This document shows, one piece after another, positions 20,909 to 31,413 of a DNA stretch of 64,000 nucleotides (its first letter is position 1; every line of letters starts with the position of its first letter). Origin of the DNA: Prorocentrum cordatum (lineage: Eukaryota > Sar > Dinophyceae > Prorocentrales > Prorocentraceae). A model generated the notes under the pieces. That model did not search any database and had not been told where the DNA came from. It was given only the letters and a program-made list of their open reading frames with translations. Position numbers and translations under genes: made by a program. Location of the stretch: NCBI GenBank assembly GCA_963575745.1, contig CAUYUJ010000947.1:81001-145000 (forward strand), given 5' to 3'.

Positions 20909-21640
20909 CTAGTTTCGGGCACTTTCCTCGATGCATGGCCTCCACTGGCGCTGGGAGGCGCTGGGGCAACCAGCTGCCCAGCTGCGTGCAGATGATGCCT
21001 CCATGTTTACCTGCCGTCCGAGGAAGCCCAGATACGTGCTCGAGTCCTGGGCGGCGACCCCTCCCCAGAAGTCAGCCAGTCCAGATATTGATTCCTCGGC
21101 CTGGGCGCCAGACGATACCTCCCATAATGGGATGGGAATCATTTTCGGCGAGTTCAGCTGCAATCCAGAAGCCGACGCGAATTCAGAGAAAATGCATTCC
21201 AGCACGTCCGCGTGTTTCAAGACATCCTGCACGGCAACACCGATGTCGTCCGCAAGCGCTCTTAAAGAGGCGTCGCGAAACTCCTTCACCAGGCGCTGCA
21301 GGAGGACGTCAACCGACAGGAAACAAGAGGGGGGATACTGGGCACCCCTGCCAGATACCTGCGTGGATGTCGAAACCCTCGACGTCCCCACCTTTGCAAA
21401 TGAGTCGGCGGCGCATGCCATCATGAAAGGCACGAATCAGATTAAGCAATGCCCGACGACCCCAATGTGCGTCAAGACCGTCAAGAGGTAATCGTGATCC
21501 TCGCTACGGAACGCCGCCTTGAAGTCGAAAAGGACAAAGGCCTCGGAAGGTCTCGTCAGATTGGTGCGCGTTGCTTCGAAATCGATTCTCGGACGTGTCG
21601 GTAGGGGTGACCTGGTGTTTCGCCTGAAATGTTCCAACAA
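20909..21640 (-). pseudogene. Reverse-transcriptase fragment of a second non-LTR family
   Basis: On the minus strand, RPSEAFVLFDFKAAF (about 21505-21555) fits RT motif A with its catalytic Asp. After a stop at 21437 and a frame change, the next frame has VDVLLQRLVKEF, LRALADDIGV (about 21235-21265, the A-D-D catalytic box) and SGLQLNSPKMIPIPL, the order of RT motifs B to D. Thumb, endonuclease and other domains are absent. The frameshift and short length make it a dead fragment. It differs in motif sequence from the RT of the element at 47281-53737. Confidence 0.7.
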
Positions 21641-21673
21641 GTTATGGCCTTGGAAGCTTGAAAGATGCAACAG

Positions 21674-21915
21674 CTTCACGGATGGAGGGCGCGTGGTTTT
21701 CTCAATGCAGCTTTCGCCCTGGCGCTGCTCACATTCGTCTAAACATGTCGCAGCAGCTCCACGGATCGAGTGTGGTTCCTTTTCCAAGTGTGGCTCTCGC
21801 CTGGACACCGCGCACATTCGTCGCAAAAGTGCTTGCGCAATTTCCAAAAACGGGGGCGGGTGATTTTCAAGATTTGGCTGTCGCCTTGGCGCCACGCGCT
21901 TTTAACGTCGCAACG
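21674..21915 (+). repeat. ~83-bp repeat family, locus B (three units)
   Basis: Units start at 21674, 21757 and 21841 and contain TTCACGGATGGAGGGCG, a TGTGGCTCTCGCCT core and GCGCACATTCGTC. They lie immediately upstream (in minus sense) of the RT fragment. Confidence 0.75.
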
Positions 21916-22007
21916 CGGCAACAAAAAATCAGCACGCGGGTCTGGGCGAGACCGGGGCTCGGAACCGTGAGTTAACCCGCATGCTGAAAATCATGTTTGA
22001 GTTCCTG

Positions 22008-22027
22008 GGGGATAACACGTGTTACCC
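22008..22027. other. Palindromic 20-mer, left copy
   Basis: GGGGATAACACGTGTTACCC, with TAACACGTGTTA a perfect palindrome centred on CACGTG. An identical 20-mer occurs at 23521-23540, and together they bracket the 18-bp repeat block. Confidence 0.7.
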
Positions 22028-22097
22028 TAGGGGGGGGGGCGGAGGGGGGGTAACGGTAACAGGGGCCGCGGCGCGCACCCCCCGAGGCGCGCCGCCT

Positions 22098-22113
22098 ACG
22101 TCGTCGTCATCGT

Positions 22114-22164
<51 letters not shown>

Positions 22165-22165
22165 T
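22098..22165. repeat. (GTC)n trinucleotide tract
   Basis: GTC/GCC repeats with ATC interruption. Confidence 0.9.
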
Positions 22166-22199
22166 GTCTCCGTCCAGGCCCACGGTGCCTGTGCACACA

Positions 22200-23460
22200 A
22201 CGCGTGTTCTGTAACCCACAGTGCCTTTGTGCGTCAAAGTTGCTACAGAAATGGTATGTGCGTGCACCACGGCGACTGAATACACCACGACAGCCGTGTG
22301 CACTACGGCGCTTTTCTACATCACGCTGTGTGCACACCACGGCGGCCGCGTGCACCTCAGCTGCTGTTTCAGCACTCCCTGTGCACCACAATACCTGCGT
22401 ACACCACAAGTCTTGTGTGCACCTGAAGGTACCAGCAGAGACAAACTCGGGAAAATCGCTGAGGGCCCGAATGTGTCAAATTCAATCTCTGAGTTGATTG
22501 TGAATCTTTGCTTTTCTGGCCCAAGGAACGCTCGGATACGTTGGGCCCACAACGCCTGTGTACGCCATACCGACTGCGCAGGTCATGGTAATTGCGCGCA
22601 CCGCGGCGGACGTGAACACCACGCGGATTGGGGACGCGCGGAGCGGCGTCAGCCGAAGGATTACCCGCAGGAGAAGCAGGACGAACAACAGCACCAGCAA
22701 AAGGTGCAGGAACAGTAAAAAGGAACCCCACGACGGGGTCAACAGCTCGGGGCCCGCGCTCATTTTGCAAGAGCGTTGCCGAGATGCTCGCCATGATGGC
22801 ACCCTGATTTGTCGACATGCGAACGCGTATATACACCGCACTGCCTGCGTACACCACAACAGCCGTCTGCACTGCAACGCCTGTGATTATTTACACCACA
22901 ACTGCTGCTCCAGCACCCCTCCGCATGCACCACAACTCCTGCGTTTACCACAGAACTTGTGTACACCTCTGCGGCCCCGACGGAGCCAAACTCCGGGAAA
23001 TCGCTGGGGGCCCGGATGTCTCATATTTCAAATTATATATTATTGAAATAATTGGTTTCCCTGACCCGAGAAACGCTTGGACATTTTGAGCCCGCAGCGA
23101 ATGTGAAACCTAACGCCTGCGTGCACCACAAGGCTTGCGTGCACCACAGTGCTTCTGTACACCACAATGCCCGCGTCCGATGCGTGGGTACATGACAGCC
23201 CACAACGCACCTTACACCATAGCGACCTTGCGTGCTACAGCGATTGTGTACCTCACGTCGCCTGTGTACAACACAAGGCTTGCGATGTGTACACCGCAAT
23301 GCTTGCGTACACCCACTATGCTTGTGTACACCACAACTGCTGCTGCAATGACAGATGTATGCGCCACAACGCCCGTGTGCACCGCAGCGCTTGCGTACAC
23401 CATTGTGTACGCCTGCGTGCACCGCGGCACTAGTAGTGCCCGCGTGCACCACAGTCCCTA
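22200..23460 (+). repeat. Degenerate 18-bp array, unit like GCTTGCGTGCACCACAAC
   Basis: Copies of a (C/T)TG(C/T)GT(G/A)CACCACAA unit occur in two sub-blocks, 22200-22440 and 22810-23460. Between and after them lies a duplicated non-repeat segment (about 22463-22555 and 23005-23095) sharing GGGCCCGAATGTCTCA and AGGAACGCTCGGA-type stretches. The whole block therefore looks like a duplicated higher-order unit. Confidence 0.72.
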
Positions 23461-23520
23461 GGCTGCCCGGGATCTCGCGCTGGACTGGGCCGGGCGTTGC
23501 TGCTGCGAGGGGGGGCAGGA

Positions 23521-23540
23521 GGGGATAACACGTGTTACCC
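23521..23540. other. Palindromic 20-mer, right copy
   Basis: Identical to 22008-22027. Confidence 0.7.
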
Positions 23541-24734
23541 CTTGGGTGGATAAACAAACGTCTCCAGGAGCAGGGGAAGAGGCGAGGGAGGCGGCCGCGG
23601 GGAGGGGGAACCGGGCGCGAGGGTACTCTCGCAGCGAGGGTGCAGCGAGCGCGCGGGGGCGGCCGGGCTGAAGGGCAGCTTCTGGCAGCTGTCGCGGGGC
23701 GGCATCACGATGCACCCAGGGGCGGGGCCAGCAGCCGCAGTGTGGGCGAAGCCCGGCAAGTGGGGGAAGGGGAACAGCGGGCGGCCGAAGAACCGGGGCG
23801 CCAAACGGGAGGAGCCAGCGGCGTGGGGGCCGGCGGCGGGCCAATGGCAAAGTGCGACCGGCGCTGCAGCGGCTGCGGGTGCTGCCCCATGCAAGGCGGA
23901 GAGCGGCGGACGGGCCAGTGGCGAAGCGCGACTGCGCGGCTGGGCTGCAAGCCGCGTGGGCGCGGTGCAGGGGGCAGACGGTGGGGAAGCGGACGCCATC
24001 CCGAAGCTGGTGCACAGCTTGGGACTTGGCGAAGCCCAGTGCAAGTGATGCACGGGCGGGGCTCCCTCGAGGGGAAGGAGAGGGACTGGCCCGTCGGGGG
24101 TCGTGTGTGGGGGTGCCGAGGAAGGCGACCACCAGGGGGCAGGGAAATATAGTGGCACCCCGCACGCTCAGAGAGGGCCGTGCCGCGTGCCAGAAGCCAG
24201 AAGCACGGGCAAGAACACGGGGCGGAGGGGCAAAAACGGGAGGTGAGCCGCAACGGCGGTGACCCCCAAAAGGGGTAGCGACAGCTGCGGACAGGGGCGA
24301 GACTACCTGTAAAGCGCTGGGGCTGCGGGAGCAGACTCCTGCAGGAAACGCCACAACGCGTGGCTCGCTGGGCGAGAGGCAAGGGGCAGAGTGCGTGCGC
24401 CATCCCAAGGCTGGCGCAGGGCATCACAGCCTGGCACTTGGCGGAACCCAATGCAATGACGCACGGGCGGGGCTCCTACAAGGCGAAGGCGGGGAGAAGG
24501 ACGGGCCGTTACGCGGTGCCGTCGGGGGGGGGGCACCGGGATGGGGACGCCGGGAAGAGGGCGGTGCGCGTGCCAGGCAGCACAGGCACGGGCCTGGGGC
24601 GGGGAGGCAAAAGCGGGAGGTGAGCCGCAACGGCGGAAACGCCCAAGTGGGACAGCGCGAGCTGCCGACAGGGGCCAAGCCACCTCTAAAGCCCTGGGGC
24701 TGCGGGAGCCAGCTTCCACCAGGGCGCGGCTTAC
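23541..24734. repeat. GC-rich region with a ~400-bp imperfect tandem duplication
   Basis: Segments at about 23985-24330 and 24395-24725 align by eye. Shared stretches include GACGCACGGGCGGGGCTCC, GGAGGTGAGCCGCAACGGCG and a shared end with CTGGGGCTGCGGGAG. Many frames on both strands are open through high GC. No protein is recognised. Confidence 0.6.
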
Positions 24735-25330
24735 CAGCTGCCCAGCCAAGGCCTCGGCCGCGGCGTCGTCGCTCGCCAACAGCAGCGCGGCCTGCTCTCG
24801 GGCGAAGCCGCACAGGGGCCGCGAGGCCGCCTTGCCGTGTCGGCGGGCGGCTCTCGTGCAAACTCCACCATGCGCCGGGGCGCCCCGCGCGGGTAACGCT
24901 GGCCCGTATCCGCCTCGACGGTGGTGTCCACGGCGCCGTCGCGGCTGACGGCACGCAAAGCGGCACACCCTTCGTGCCGACCTCCACGAAGATGTATGAC
25001 ACGCGGCCATACGCCACGAGTAGGCCCTGAACCACCAGCAGGGGAAGCGTGTTGAAGGTCCGCGTCCTTGATCAGTCTCGCCTTTGACCTTGCCCAGACA
25101 GAGCCCAGAAACGGAGCGAATTGATCAGCATCGAAACCACGAGCATGGTTTTCAGGAAGCCGTTGTACAAGAACGAGCGGTGCCTTGCCGATGTCCTTCC
25201 CCTTGCCCATATGTGGGCCCAGAAGAACAGCAACATCTGCAGGATCGGCATGACCCTCCAGAGCAGCAGAAGACCAACCAGCATCACGACCAGCTGGGCA
25301 AATTGTGTTGAAGAGCGGCTACGAGGCGAG
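24735..25330 (-). pseudogene. Membrane-protein-like coding fragment, frame-disrupted
   Basis: Minus strand: a frame ending at 25072 carries two hydrophobic segments, FAQLVVMLVGLLLLWRVM with LQMLLFFWAHIWA, and LKTMLVVSMLINSLRFWAL. They are linked by a basic loop (GRTSARHRS). Protein-like text continues in other frames: FLGSVWARSKARLIKDADLQ, then VAYGRVSYIFVEVGTKGV, then FAREQAALLLASDDAAAEAL. The last ends at CTG followed by GTAAGC (24729-24734), a plausible 5' splice site. It could be an exon or exons of a polytopic membrane protein with indels. I do not recognise the family. Confidence 0.38.
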
Positions 25331-26079
25331 GTGGCCCAGGGACTGACCGCGGGGAGGGAGAGGAGGAAGGAGAGGGAGGAACGGGAGAGGAGGAGAAGGG
25401 AGGAGATATGAGGACGAGGAGGGAGGGAGGAGAAGGGAGAACGAAAAGAGAGGAGGAGCAGGCAAGGACGAGGAGAAAGCAAAAAGGAGAGAGGATGAGC
25501 ACGACCACCACCGCCGCTACGAGCTCGACGGACGTCGACGACCGCGACGACGGCGACAGTGGCAGCGCGCACGAGCACCGGCGGCGCGTCCTGCTCGCCG
25601 CCGAGCAGCTCCGCCTGGGCGCGGCCGGCGGCGCACCGAGGCCCCACCGCCGCACGTCGCCGCCCGCCGCTCGCCGCCCGTCGTCGTCGCCGTGGCCGTC
25701 GCCGTGTCCGTGGCCGTCGCGCGTCGTGCTCGCCACTCGCGTCGCCCATCGCCGCCGCCCCCACCCTCCGCCGTCGCGTGCTCGTCGTCGTCATCGTCGC
25801 CCGCCGTCGTCGCCACCGCCCGCCGCCGTCGCCGCCGTCGCCGTCGTCGCCCGCCGCTGCCGCCATCGCCGTCGAGGGACGCTGGGATCTCTGGGCGGAG
25901 GGCGCGCGCCGCGCGCCCGCGTCGGCCGTCTTTGGGAGGAGCGCGGCTGTCCGGGGCGCGGCCCCGCTTCCTTTGGCATTAAACAAGCTGGTTGGAGGTG
26001 GCTCCAAGGCCAACACTTCGCACATCCTTCCCTTCCAACTTCCTACCTTGTCCTCCTCCATTCCTGTTCCTTTAGAAAA
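25331..26079. other. Purine tract then CGTCGC-rich spacer
   Basis: GGA/GAGGA-rich DNA lies at 25345-25495, then strongly GC-rich CGTCGC/GCCGTC sequence at 25500-25900. Long open frames on both strands are explained by composition. Confidence 0.5.
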
Positions 26080-26790
26080 AACTTCTCCCTGTCGCACCCC
26101 GAGGCTGGTCGAAAGGGCGGGCGGGGCAATTCGCCTGAGACTCCCTCACCACGGAAGCTTTTATCTTGGCAACAGTGTCACAGATGAAGGGCGGGTGGTT
26201 TTCAAAATGTGGCTCTCGCCTAAACGCCGCGCGCAGTAGTTTTGAAACTTTGCAGGGGTTTCACGGATGGAGATTGGTTCTCAAGATGTGGCTCTCGCCT
26301 GAGCGCCGCGCGCGTTCATGTTGAATATTTGCAAGGGTTCCACGGATTGAGAGCGGGTCGTCTTCAAAATGTGGCTCTCGCCTCAGCGCCGCGCACATTC
26401 CGTTTAGCACTTGCAAAGAGTTGCACGTTGTCCCCTGGTCAACGTAACAGAAAAGGCGATTTGGAAATATTCATGATTACGAGGGAGCAACAGTTACGAT
26501 GATTCGCGGAGTTGTTGAAAACCCCAGAATGGCGTGCTGGCACGATTCAGGAGCGTCGAGACGCAATAATCAAATTGATCCGTGGCGTTTGGAATGCCCA
26601 GACTAATGTTTTGGCATGCTTCAATGTATGTAAGCGGTTGTCTTCCAACGAGGCAGTTCCCTCAGTGAAAATGAACCCTTGTATGGGGCATATGAAGAGG
26701 GAGTTTGGAGGGAGGGTTTATTCCAACATTGTTGATGACTCTTGGGTTTACACTGGTCATCCTCCTCCTCCTCCTCTCCCTCCCCCGTCT
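26080..26790 (+). mobile_element. Dispersed ~0.7 kb module, copy 1
   Basis: The order is CTCCCTGTCGCACCCCGAGG, GGTCGAAAGGGCGGGC, three ~83-bp units (26176-26420), a CTGGTCAACGTAACAG segment, GGCGTGCTGGCACGATTCAGG, GATCCGTGGCGTT, CAACGAGGCAGTTCCCTCAG and TGGGTTTACACTGGTC, then (CTC)n. The same order and spacing recur at 38995-39790. Both copies start after and end in CTC-type tracts. No coding frame is shared between copies. The nature of the module is unknown; it is called mobile only because it is dispersed. Confidence 0.6.
26176..26420 (+). repeat. ~83-bp repeat family, locus C (three units)
   Basis: Units at 26176, 26259 and 26338 (83, 79 and 83 bp) share TTTCACGGATGGAG, TTTTCAAAATGTGGCTCTCG and GCGCCGCGCACATTC. 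Confidence 0.88.
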
Positions 26791-26799
26791 CTTGCTGCC

Positions 26800-27060
26800 A
26801 CACCAACCAATCTGGAGCCGTGCGAGGTGCCGTGTGCCGCATCGGTTGCGTACCGAAGCAGGTTCGCTGACATTCCCACGTCAAACGCGTCTGGATCTCG
26901 TGGACACACACGGTCTACAATTCCATCGATGACCGAAACGTTCATCATCCGTCCAGCCTTCGTGGCAACAAGCAGCCGCGTTCTCCCCAACGAGTGTGGA
27001 CTCCTATGTGACGCTCACATGTTTCTCAACGCCCAGGCAAACTCCCATAACCATGTCGTC
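26800..27060 (-). other. Possible exon on the minus strand
   Basis: The minus frame at about 26810-26990 reads RTRLLVATKAGRMMNVSVID, then GIVDRVCPRDPDAFDVGMSA and NLLRYATDAAHGTSHGSRL, which is compositionally protein-like. The frame continues into the CTC tract as poly-Gly and has a stop above 26995. The plus strand is open too, so the call is weak. Family unknown. Confidence 0.28.
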
Positions 27061-27314
27061 CTTCTCCGTCCTTTGTCGTACATTCGACAGCAGGAGGCCT
27101 CAAGGGACCTCCGAGGACCTCCAGGGACATCTGGAGTCGGGATTTGGGGCGGGAGCAAGACTTACCAGAGGAGAGGAAGCCAGAGCCACCTCCTCGCCAT
27201 GCCGCCCGCTCCTCTTCCCGTACCTCCGACGTCCTGGATTGTCTGCCCGCAGGCCTGCGGAGCTGTCGAGTTCTTCCCAGGACTGCTCGTCGTCCAAGAT
27301 CCACCACCGTGCCC

Positions 27315-27485
27315 TTGAAGGAGGAGCAAGAGGAGGAGGAAGAGGAGGAGGAGGAGGAGGAGGGGGAGGAGAAGGAGGAGGAGGAGGAGGAGGAGGAGGA
27401 GGAGGGGGAGGAGGAGGAGGAGGAGGAGGAGGAGGAGGAGGAGGAGGAGGGGGAGGAGGAGGGGGAGGAAGGGGAGGAGGAGGAT
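27315..27485. repeat. (GGA)n microsatellite
   Basis: Interrupted GGA repeats. Confidence 0.93.
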
Positions 27486-27639
27486 TGAGGCACGAGATGG
27501 AGTGTCCTCGGGTCCCTTGCCGGCTTCCCTGGGGCCCCCGCCCTCGATCCTGGGGGCCCGGACCCCACGTGGCCAGCTCTCGGGGGGTGCGCCGCGTGGC
27601 CCTGGGGGCCCCCAGCGTCTTGCCGCGCGATTCGCTCGG

Positions 27640-28105
27640 GCCCCAAAGGGGCTCCCCCAGACGGCCTCAATACGGCCCAGGGTGCCCCCAAGACGCCCCA
27701 AGCGGCCTCCAAGAGGCCTCCCAAGAGGACCACGAGAGGCAAAACTCATTGATTTGCCTTAAGTGCTGAACGATTTTGGTGTTCTCGCCTTTTCGGCTTC
27801 GATGCTCCAAGACGGCCCAACAGGCTCCCAAAATCGCACCAAGACGGCCCAAGAGGCCTCCAAGACGGCTCCAAGAGGGGGCCCACAAGGGCGACCCGAA
27901 CGGACATTTCGAGTCCTCGGCCCAGAGACCCCCAGGAGGCCCCAAGAGGCCCCCAGGAGGGCCCCAAGAGACCCCCAAAAGGACGCAAGAGGCCCCCAAG
28001 AGGGCCCGAAGCCCCAAGGGGGCCCCAAGAGGCTCCCAGGAGGCCCCAAAGAGGCTCCCATGATGCCCCAAGAGGCCCCAGCGCTGTCCCCAAGGGGCAC
28101 CGGAG
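27640..28105 (+). repeat. Degenerate 12-bp array, unit like CCCCAAGAGGCC
   Basis: Units of CCCAAGAGGCCC and CCAAGACGGCCT type recur with a ~12-bp period. A non-repeat segment with GTTCTCGCCTTTTCGGCTTC interrupts them at 27768-27805. The period keeps frames open on both strands, giving Pro/Gly/Arg-rich open frames that are probably not genes. Confidence 0.8.
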
Positions 28106-28494
28106 AGTGCTCCCAAGAGAACCCAACCCAAACCGAAGAACAACACGTAAACTGATTGTTCGAGACGTTTGGGGTCTGGGTTCCACCTCACCAATTTTCT
28201 GCTGCGGCGGCGTTGCCATCGCCCCTGGGCCCCTGCGGCAAAAGGACACCACGACCCACGACATTGCTTTGGGAACCCAGGGAGCTCGACGGTCGAGACC
28301 GACGGAACGACCGGTCTCCACCTCCTCCCCAGACCTCCAGCGTCACACAAAGTCGCGACGGCCAATGTTTCAACGCTGTCGCCTCTGGGGCCATCAAATC
28401 ACAAGACACCTCGCCGCTTGGGCTGGACCCCACCGCAAGCTCATACGAATAGCGCAAATTGGACGTAGCCCGGAAGAAATTCAATGGAGATGCG
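28106..28494. other. Spacer
   Basis: No gene, RNA or repeat recognised; frames on the plus strand lack domain features. Confidence 0.4.
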
Positions 28495-28790
28495 CCACCC
28501 ATGGGTTGCGCCATGGGTTGTGCCACCAATGAGGCTCCGCCATCCATGGGTGTCGCTCTAGGTTGTACGATCCGTAGCTTGCGCCATCCATGGGTTGCGC
28601 CACAAATTGCGCCATCCATGAACTGCAATATGGGCTGTGCGATCCGTAGGTTGCACCTTTCATGGGTTGCGCCACAAGTTACACCGTGGATTACACGACC
28701 CATGGGTTGCGCTTGCGCCATGGGTTGCGCCTTGGGTTGTGCCATTCGTGAAGTGCGCCATGGGGTGCGGCCTAGGTCGCGCACGCGGAG
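28495..28790 (+). repeat. 12-16-bp array, unit like CCATGGGTTGCG
   Basis: TTGCGCCATGGG, TTGCGCCATCCATGGG and TTGCGCCACAAA variants repeat about 18 times. The CCATGG core is palindromic. Confidence 0.82.
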
Positions 28791-28849
28791 GCCGAACAGA
28801 AAACGGCATGCCACAGATTGTAAATCAACTAGGTTGCGAAATCGCGGCC

Positions 28850-29390
28850 GAAAGTCTGCCGACCCCGTCGGCGTGTGTGAGGGGGGATCTGGGCGGGTCG
28901 TCCTGGGGCGGTCCTCGGGAGACGCTCTTTGAGTCGAACTGTTTGCCCCCTTTCTGGCGGCCACCTTTGTCTCTCCAAGCTCCCCAACCCGAGGTGAAAC
29001 GAGCCAGGTCGTAATTCAGTCGAAGGGTGGCCCTTGATGACTCCACGACGGCCCAAGATGCCCTCTTAACGGGCCAAGAGGCCCCCAAGACGGCCTAGGA
29101 GGGATCCGAAAACCTCCAGGAGACTAAATCTGCCGACCCTGTCGGTGTGTGTGTGGCTTTTCCGTTTGAATCGTCGTCGTCGCCGCTCCCCTCCCTTGTT
29201 AAATTAACGCTTTTCAATTAACGCGTTAACGCTTTTCAATTTGAGTCGTCGTCGTCGTCTTCGTCGCCGCCGCCGCCCCTGTCCCTGGCCCCTGCTCCTC
29301 AAACGTTCCAGCCAGAGGGAAATCGAGCAACGTCTTAAGTAAGTCAGATGAGAGCCCCCTCCCATTGATCCCTCCTGCGCCTTAGGGGGG
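28850..29390 (+). repeat. Two related segments around a palindromic AT-rich core
   Basis: TCTGCCGACCCCGTCGGCGT (28855-28874) recurs as TCTGCCGACCCTGTCGGTGT at about 29129-29148. A GAGGTGAAACGAGCCAGGTCGT-like segment (about 28990) recurs at about 29306 and again at 63910, followed each time by AGTCGAAGGG or a relative. Between them, AACGCTTTTCAATT is repeated around AACGCGTT (29209-29245). Confidence 0.6.
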
Positions 29391-29589
29391 GTGCTGGAGG
29401 GGGTATGGGGCGGGGGGTGAGGTCCCGAGGGGGTTCCGAGGGTCGCAGGAAGGTCCCGGGGGGGTGTCCTGGGCAGGGTCCCGGGAGTTGCGACCCCCCC
29501 GGGGGAGCACCCCTTCCGGGGAGAATCCCCTTCGATTCTTGCTGATCAGACGCCTCGAGCTCACTTCTACCGCGGCTTGCTCCAAGAGG

Positions 29590-30010
29590 GCCCTGAAATA
29601 ACCCAAGATCGCGCCAAGACGGCCCAGGGTACTCTCAAGACGGCCTCAAAGCCCCCAAAAGGATTCCAAGAAGATCCCAAAGAGGGCCCCAAGAGGCGAA
29701 CATCAACGATGCTCATATAGTGGTTCTATGTTTTCGCGTCCTCTCCTTTTCGGGCCACGGATAAACCAACATCGCCCCATGACGGTCCAAGAGGCTGCTG
29801 AAAGCGCCCGAAAGCAGCCCAAGACGATCCCAAAACGGTTCCAAAACCGCCAAAGAGGCCACCAAGACAGCCGAATAGGGCCCCAAGAGGATTCCCAGAG
29901 GCCCCCGAGAGGAGGAACACCAACCGACCTTTAGAACCCTCCGGCCCAAGAGGCCCCCAAGAGGCCCGAGAGAGCCCCAAGAGCACTCCAAAGGCAAACC
30001 CAAGAGGGTA
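29590..30010 (+). repeat. Second block of the CCCAAGAGGCCC-type 12-bp repeat
   Basis: Imperfect units at 29594-29700 and 29785-30005 flank a segment with TTTTCGCGTCCTCTCCTTTTCGG (about 29730), the counterpart of the segment at 27780. Confidence 0.72.
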
Positions 30011-30069
30011 AAATCAATGATTTTCCAACTGGTTGCTGGTGGCTTTTAGCCGTCGCCATTGCAGACGCC

Positions 30070-30183
<114 letters not shown>

Positions 30184-30269
30184 CCATGTCAGGGTCGGCG
30201 ACACCGGCCGTAAGGCCTTCGCAATCATGGATTTTACACTCGCTGTTCAATACTTGTTGCGTTCTCGTC

Positions 30270-30450
30270 AAATCGGGCTTCTGACGTCCGAAGACGGCCA
30301 GAAAGGCCCTCAGGATACCCATGACGGCCCAACCTGCCCCCAAAAGGTTTCCCAGACGGCCTAAAACGGCCACAAAACGGCCCAAGAGACTTCCCAGACG
30401 GCGTAGGACGGCCACAAAACGGCCTAAGACGGCCACAAAACTTGGCGTTG
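30270..30450 (+). repeat. Third block of the 12-bp repeat
   Basis: AAGACGGCCAGAAAGGCCC and GACGGCCACAAAACGGCC-type units follow TTCTCGTCAAATCGGGCTTC, again similar to the segment preceding the other blocks. Confidence 0.65.
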
Positions 30451-30599
30451 GAATTCTGACCTACCATGTTTGTTTTCGGATTGTTGAGCTGTTCCTCGCA
30501 GTACTTGGTGCGGTTAGTGATCGAGATCAGAAAAACACTCACATTGCAATGCCGCATCATCGTCGACTGTCCTGGTATCTAGTGTGGCGCTGTGCTCGA

Positions 30600-31016
30600 A
30601 GAGTAACATCATCCTTTTTGGCTGTGAGGGCGGTGGTAACACACCTGAACTATCCGTTTTCGTAACCGGCGTTGCACACCTCCGCGAATCGGTTCGTGCT
30701 CAGATTGTACTAGCTCTTTCTCTCGGCCCTCGGGTAACGTCACGCCAAAGGCTCGGTCAGCTGTGCCAAGGTTCGGCAGGGCCGTCGCGGCTGCCGCAGC
30801 GCCATCGCAAGGAGGCGGCTGCTCCGTGGAGTTAGCCGCGCGCACTGGAACCCGTGGGGCGAACCACGGGCTCCGCTGTAATGAGCATGTGATAGGAGCC
30901 TTTCCTGTGGAACCGAATTTATGTTGACCCAAACATTGCGGAAATAAGCCTAGGCAGAGGTTAACAAAATATGCCTCCCTCCAAGGCTTGACACAACTGC
31001 TATACAAATGATACAA
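30600..31016 (-). other. Coding-like minus-strand frame, unassigned
   Basis: One frame is open from an ATG at 31016 to 30609. The part from about 30915 down (AFGVTLPEGREKELVQSEHE, then RKRIVQVCYHRPHSQKG) looks protein-like. The upstream part is less convincing. Family not recognised. Confidence 0.25.
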
Positions 31017-31029
31017 TCACATTGGCCGA

Positions 31030-31413
31030 TCTTGCTCACTCAGCCGGAACGCTACAATGTAACACTTCTTCCTCCTCCTCCTCCTCCTCGTTTGGGCTGC
31101 AGGGTAACTTCGATGCCTGCCCCCCCCCAGCAGAGCTAAGCTGCCTGAGTCACCCGAGTTCCTCGACCGACCGACCGACTTCTTCCTCGTCCGCTCCACT
31201 CCTCCTCCCTCGTTCAGTCCCACCCCAACCCCGATGCCCTCGCAAGCCGGGGGCGGGGGTCCATGACTCTCGCGTGAATGCCCTTCTGGTGTTCTGGCGC
31301 CTCCTGAGCACAAGGGGCGGGGCGGCTTCTGCCACCGTCGGGCTGGGAGCGCCCTGGTTCCCAGGGGGGGCACGGCGTGAAGGAGAATGAGGAGGAACGA
31401 GGGCGGGCGAGGA
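31030..31413. other. Spacer with short CTC tract
   Basis: CTC repeats at 31067-31090. No supported gene. Confidence 0.4.
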
